A stretch of DNA of 64,000 bases from Tubiluchus corallicola. Lineage: Eukaryota > Priapulida > Priapulimorpha > Priapulimorphida > Tubiluchidae. Below, piece after piece: positions 61,601 to 64,000 of this stretch. Every line of letters begins with the position of its first letter. Position 1 is the stretch's first letter. The notes under the pieces are model-generated. The model had not been told where the DNA came from, made no database searches, and saw only the letters and a list, made by a program, of their open reading frames with translations. A program made the translations under genes and the position numbers. Location: the NCBI GenBank assembly GCA_030141605.1, contig JAQGDQ010002381.1, forward strand, positions 186,001 through 250,000, given 5' to 3'.

Positions 61601-63067
61601 CTAATACAGTAGGTGTCACTTAATAGACTCACTTTGGGACCGAAGTGTTTTTGTCCAATTAACCGACTGAACCTATTAACCGATGGGTACAGTATTACTG
61701 GTATAGAAGTATGAGTCAACAGCTTACTATGCACTGCAAATGTTTTAATGAATTTTAATGGATCTGCTGTTGTATGATCACGCATAAATTTTCGAAAGAA
61801 ATACTTAGTGTTTGGCGTGCTTAAACTGTTAGTGGTGCCCGTGTTTCCCCGCAAGTAGCTTCGTCGGTAGGTTCGCCTAAGCTCCTGCTTGCTATAATTG
61901 TGACATACTTACTGTACTGTGTAACTACGGCCAAATCACGTTGAAAACACCGGTTCTCATCTGATCACCGAAGTTAAGCAACATAGAGCCTGGTTAGTGC
62001 GCCTAGGAATACCAGGTGCTGTAGGCTTGCGGGATGCCCACACTGTATCTCGACACTAGGCAAGGAGCTGCACAAGCAGCCAAAGACTAGAGGGCGGAGG
62101 AGGTCAAGTGACTCAATGGCCATGTGTAGAGGAGTAAACCTTCCAAATCAGGAGTGGAGCCCCGAAGGCGGACCAGTGTGCAGTGTGCTCACTGACTCCG
62201 GCAGCTCCTGCAGCCAACTTGGTGCCAAACGTATCGCCCCGCTTTCCTTTGGACTACACCAGGGATGCCAGCAACTGTACTGTACCTGCATCCAGCAACA
62301 TCTAACTGATAAGACATTCTGGCAAAAATAGTCAGAGCTTCAAAAACAAATCGCTAAGCAAGTGACTAAATGTTTAGCTTTCAAGAATTCTTGGGTAACC
62401 AGGTTAATTGCAGTGGCCAGGCGGGTCAAAGCAAACCATTAGGCTAGCATATTAGCATATGATAAACGTTCCTGCTTATAAACAAAACGGTACTTAACAT
62501 GATTGTTTCTTATGTATATTATAGGACAAAAGCGAACTAAGATGATATAAAAGTCATAAAAGCTTATTAATCATGGGAAAGTGTCTTATTGAATCATGTG
62601 AAGCAAAAATATTGATTCAATTATGCAGAGTTATTTAAGTCAATTACCGACAGTATTTATGTACATTTCAATAGAAGTGGCCCGTACCAGGCGTTTTTGA
62701 GTCAATTAATTGATTGAGTCTATTAACCGTGAGTCAATTAAGTGCACCTACTGTATCAATTTAATAACCCGCGCCTACAAAGTTATTAAAACAGAAAAGA
62801 AATATTAGCAAACTAATCAACTAAGGTGTTTACCGGACAAGTGCAATACATTCATTGCATGGAATAAAGTTACATCTCTAGAAGCAGCAGCCGCGCTCAT
62901 GTGCAGACTCGGCTGTTTGACCGTACTAGAACAATCTAAAGCACGAGCAAATGTTCCCACTGACCGAGCAATGACCATAAACTGGTCAATTTGAATATCA
63001 GATAATGGATTCTCTGGCGTGTAAATAAGACTTTCCAGTTCAGACACAACACGATTGTCAGATTCAC
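52578..63067 (-). CDS. MTA: MTA (metastasis-associated) family protein, NuRD subunit; 3' nine exons, 5' end outside window
   Basis: The exons on the minus strand are 63067-62834, 61127-60938, 60280-60077, 59297-59140, 58082-57807, 56268-56098, 55619-55476, 53065-52837 and 52698-52578. All introns are GT-AG and all phases join, giving about 574 residues to a TAA stop. In order they encode the second half of ELM2, SANT, a GATA-type finger (C-x2-C-x17-C-x2-C), a C2H2 finger, the [23 protein letters not shown] block, a basic linker and the APDDV-TRKVRK C-terminus. MTA proteins are nuclear scaffolds of the NuRD remodelling-deacetylase complex: ELM2-SANT binds and activates HDAC1/2, and the C-terminal part binds RBBP4/7 (established knowledge). 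The match to human MTA1 in each conserved block is clear. The BAH domain and start codon should lie right of 64,000. The gene is intact as far as seen. Confidence 0.95.
52837..53065 (-). CDS. MTA: MTA exon: C-terminal conserved APDDV block
   Basis: It encodes (G)[20 protein letters not shown], a Met/Gly-rich segment and [20 protein letters not shown] followed by DNT(R). The last block aligns with human MTA1 RRRMNWIDAPDDVFYMATEE. Reading straight through the donor gives a stop after 11 residues. Splicing at AG|GTTTGT instead joins to the next exon in frame and restores the conserved TRK. Confidence 0.92.
53066..54954. other. MTA intron, unannotated part
   Basis: AT-rich intron sequence with no coding exon, RNA gene or clear repeat. 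Confidence 0.5.
54955..55389 (-). mobile_element. TTAA-type MITE family 2, copy 3 (both ends present), in an MTA intron
   Basis: TTAA lies at both edges (54,955-54,958 and 55,386-55,389). On the minus strand the element starts TTAAATCCCAAAAAACTTG and ends AAGTTTTTTGTCCTTTAA, giving imperfect inverted ends around AAAAAACTT. Blocks such as GTGCGCTACGAATGCTCTGA and AATGGCTGTACC match copies 1 and 2. It sits about 90 bp past the donor of exon 55619-55476 and encodes nothing. Confidence 0.78.
55476..55619 (-). CDS. MTA: MTA exon: linker with [12 protein letters not shown] motif
   Basis: It encodes (Q)[20 protein letters not shown] and a Gly/Thr-rich part ending [16 protein letters not shown](G). 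It corresponds in position to the human MTA1 segment around GKRSYEQHNGVDG. KKRAF may contribute to nuclear localisation (inference). The acceptor is TTTCAG and the donor GTAAGT. Confidence 0.9.
56098..56268 (-). CDS. MTA: MTA exon: basic, disordered linker
   Basis: It encodes (G)[20 protein letters not shown], then a Thr/Pro/Arg-rich stretch ending REDRVS. No fold is recognisable. Low hydrophobicity and charge suggest a disordered nuclear linker, as in the C-terminal half of other MTA proteins. Phases match on both sides (acceptor TATAG, donor GTAAGC). Confidence 0.88.
56269..57574. other. MTA intron, unannotated part
   Basis: No exon signal is seen. The frames at 56,484-56,797 and 56,916-57,113 lack family motifs and splice phases that would fit the gene. 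Confidence 0.45.
57575..57658. repeat. 42-bp perfect tandem duplication in an MTA intron
   Basis: The unit AGAAATGGCTTCACTCTACC followed by AATCTATAATTTATAAACTA and AT occurs twice head to tail without visible differences. Confidence 0.95.
57807..58082 (-). CDS. MTA: MTA exon: C2H2 finger and RBBP4/7-binding-like region
   Basis: It begins (G)[20 protein letters not shown], which completes a finger with spacing C-x4-C-x12-H-x4-H and the canonical Phe and Leu positions. Then come [33 protein letters not shown] and [17 protein letters not shown]. The last blocks match the human MTA1 R1 region (KTRQAFYLHTTKLTRIARRL, PINSAAIKAEC), which binds RBBP4. Confidence 0.94.
58464..58926. mobile_element. 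hAT-like non-autonomous element in an MTA intron
   Basis: The left end CAGGGTTCCTAC and right end CGTGGGAACCTG are imperfect inverted repeats. The flanking body is rich in TTTCCATGAC and TTTTCCCTGACTTTTCC strings, a pattern seen in a widespread group of animal hAT elements. The flanks share AGTGGA, which may be the remnant of an 8-bp duplication. No transposase. Confidence 0.6.
59140..59297 (-). CDS. MTA: MTA exon: second half of GATA finger and start of a C2H2 finger
   Basis: It encodes [20 protein letters not shown] followed by [18 protein letters not shown], a Gln/Met-rich stretch and YKCSVL(G). The second Cys pair gives the GATA spacing C-x2-C-x17-C-x2-C. The last residues supply the first Cys of a C2H2 finger completed in the following exon. 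Confidence 0.95.
59522..60045 (-). pseudogene. LINE 3' end in an MTA intron
   Basis: On the minus strand one reads [40 protein letters not shown] and LFFNAN. This fits the LINE C-terminal pattern R----s-R---WN-iP----sl--FK--L--lf. An untranslated part and a TAAATAAATAAA-type tail at about 59,522-59,538 follow. It is 5'-truncated and lies about 30 bp past the donor of exon 60280-60077. Confidence 0.68.
60077..60280 (-). CDS. MTA: MTA exon: end of SANT, linker, first half of GATA finger
   Basis: It starts [20 protein letters not shown], continues [19 protein letters not shown] and ends with the first zinc pair in [12 protein letters not shown](W). The first block is nearly identical to human MTA1. 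The linker before the finger is shorter than in MTA1. The Trp codon is split as TG|G over the next intron. Confidence 0.95.
60281..60937. other. MTA intron, nothing recognised
   Basis: AT-rich intron without a clear repeat or exon. Confidence 0.5.
60938..61127 (-). CDS. MTA: MTA exon: SANT domain
   Basis: It reads (G)[59 protein letters not shown] and NIIE. This is the SANT fold with its conserved W-x-E and F-EAL-KYGKDF positions. It contributes the basic pocket that holds inositol phosphate at the HDAC interface in human MTA1 (established knowledge). The donor GTATGC follows GA, and the Glu codon is completed by the next exon. Confidence 0.95.
61607..62753. mobile_element. pogo/Tc1-like element with TA target site, interrupted by a 5S-headed element
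   Basis: The ends CAGTAGGTGTCACTTAATAG and (inverted) CAGTAGGTGCACTTAATTGA are long inverted repeats continuing with GACTCAC. Both ends abut TA (61,605-61,606 and 62,754-62,755), the target of Tc1/mariner/pogo elements. Second-tier motifs (ATTAACCGA...) recur inside each end. The 5S-headed element at 61,919-62,335 lies within, so that insertion is younger or part of a composite. A 111-residue frame on the minus strand at 61,519-61,854 runs across the left end and shows no recognisable transposase motif. Confidence 0.72.
61919..62335 (+). mobile_element. 5S-rRNA-headed SINE-like element, copy 2 (defective)
   Basis: The head ACTACGGCCAAATCACG, GAAAACACCGGTTCTCAT, GATCACCGAAGTTAAGCA and GCCTGGTTAGT is 5S-like. 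It then jumps directly to GCGCCTAGGAATACCAGG, missing about 17 nt that include box C of the internal promoter. The body matches copy 1 at 17,660-18,232 up to about 62,270 and then diverges. The 3' tail is not preserved. Confidence 0.65.
62834..63067 (-). CDS. MTA: MTA exon: C-terminal half of ELM2 domain
   Basis: It encodes a stretch starting (G)[11 protein letters not shown], followed by [40 protein letters not shown] and [14 protein letters not shown]. These align with the ELM2 segment of human MTA1 ([42 protein letters not shown]). ELM2 wraps around HDAC1/2. The acceptor ends TTTTTAG and the donor is GTAAAC. The exon starts in phase with two bases of the Gly codon and ends with one base (G) of the next Gly. 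Confidence 0.95.
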
Positions 63068-63092
63068 CTAAAAACAGACAAACACATTAGTA

Positions 63093-63822
63093 CAGCAAGT
63101 CTTCACTTAACGACGCTAATGCACTCCAGCAAAATGTGACATTAAGCGAAACGTCGTTAAACGAAACCAAGACTTCCATGGAAAGTAATGTAAAAGAATT
63201 GAGATACGTTCCAGAAGCAAAAATCGATGCTGCTTAAATTGTATACATCAAATGTTTTATGAGTTTTATTCATATTTCTACTGATTAATTGCCAGAAACC
63301 ATCTATCTTTCTTACCAAAATCTAGCTAGACTGGATATGGGTCTATTGAAACCTGTATACAGACAGTTCACATTTAAACAATGCAAAGAGAAGGCCTAGC
63401 CCTGCATGAAGCCATCTTGAGGCAATTTCAGGAAGTATTAATCTGGTTGTTATAGCAACAAGTTGCACACAAAATTCCTTGGCATCAAGTTTAAACTCAG
63501 GTGTCTGGAGACTGGATCGGCAAATAGATCTTCATACAAGCGGCTAGAATTTAGTACGCAGATAGTTGGGAACCAAAAGCATTATAATAATTACACTGTT
63601 TGGGTTACTAATGTGCTTTTAGAACAAAATTATGCAATTTGCATGGCTTTTATACTCCAAATTAGGCAAAAAAAAGTTGTTGATAAAAAATGGTTGTCAG
63701 CAACTTAAAAAATCGTCTTTAAAACGAAACGTGTGTCGTTAAGTGAGAAAATGGTGTCAAATGTTCAGCGGTGTTAAAACGAAACGTTGTTAAACGGGGA
63801 GTCGTTAAGCAAGGACTTGCTG
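63093..63822. mobile_element. pogo/Tigger-like MITE next to an MTA 3' splice site
   Basis: The ends CAGCAAGTCTTCACTTAACG and (inverted) CAGCAAGTCCTTGCTTAACG are inverted repeats flanked by TA (63,091-63,092 and 63,823-63,824). The inner part repeats the AACGAAACGT...GTTAAACG theme at both ends, as in Tigger-type elements. It has 730 bp and no transposase. Its left border lies 25 bp upstream (in gene orientation) of the ELM2 exon at 63,067. Confidence 0.8.
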
Positions 63823-64000
63823 TAAATGAGAACTGAAAAGATATGGCTTCAGAATAACAAGAAAGCTCTGAGGGCATTGTGTTCCGTGCAGATTGATTTG
63901 TGACATTTTGTTGCTATTTTCTCCCTTTCAAGTGCAAAAAGGAAAAGCTGACTAAATCACTGCACACGAAGCCATATCATAGTGCGATATCACGAACATT

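Overview
This is AT-rich eukaryotic (animal) nuclear DNA. It holds one recognisable protein-coding gene, and the rest is mostly mobile elements and simple repeats. The evidence for a metazoan is a GT-AG spliced gene of the MTA (metastasis-associated protein, NuRD complex) family, together with non-LTR retrotransposon remnants, tRNA- and 5S-derived SINE-like elements, hAT-, pogo/Tc1- and TTAA-type DNA transposons and abundant microsatellites. The divergence from the human MTA proteins as I remember them suggests an invertebrate. I cannot name the species.

Positions 1-52,500 contain no gene I can support. This part has very large microsatellites: a pyrimidine-strand TGY array at 3.6-4.4 kb, a CGATAA-type array at 4.7-4.9 kb, TCTCA at 11.7-12.1 kb, GGACA at 21.2 kb, GA/TC at 32.7 and 41.4-41.7 kb, and a CCTA-rich array with a 302-bp higher-order period at 38.2-39.3 kb. 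It has minisatellites with 56-, 136-, 111- and 23-bp periods, and 5'-truncated LINE ends at 1.8, 15.7, 36.4, 36.9, 44.2 and 50.3 kb. It also carries a 5S-rRNA-headed element at 17.7-18.2 kb, two tRNA-derived SINE copies at 45.6-46.2 and 48.2-48.4 kb, a 1.7-kb inverted-repeat (foldback) structure at 34.3-36.0 kb, and small non-autonomous DNA transposons. Two hAT-type elements have perfect 8-bp target duplications.

Positions 52,578-63,067 on the minus strand carry the 3' part of the MTA gene. Nine consecutive coding exons have splice phases that all join in frame, from the middle of the ELM2 domain to the stop codon. The encoded order is ELM2 (end), SANT, GATA-type zinc finger, a canonical C2H2 zinc finger, an RBBP4/7-binding-like region, a basic linker and a conserved C-terminal block. 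The first exons (start codon, BAH domain, start of ELM2) lie beyond the right edge of the window. Most of its larger introns contain a transposable element: a TTAA-type MITE, a hAT-like element, a LINE 3' end and two pogo-like elements, one of which is itself interrupted by a 5S-headed element.

I found no prokaryotic-style system, CRISPR array or gene cluster. The strongest leads are the C2H2 finger inside MTA, the 5S-headed repeat family, two TTAA-flanked MITE families, and a pogo-like element whose TA target site overlaps a branch-point-like motif of an MTA intron.
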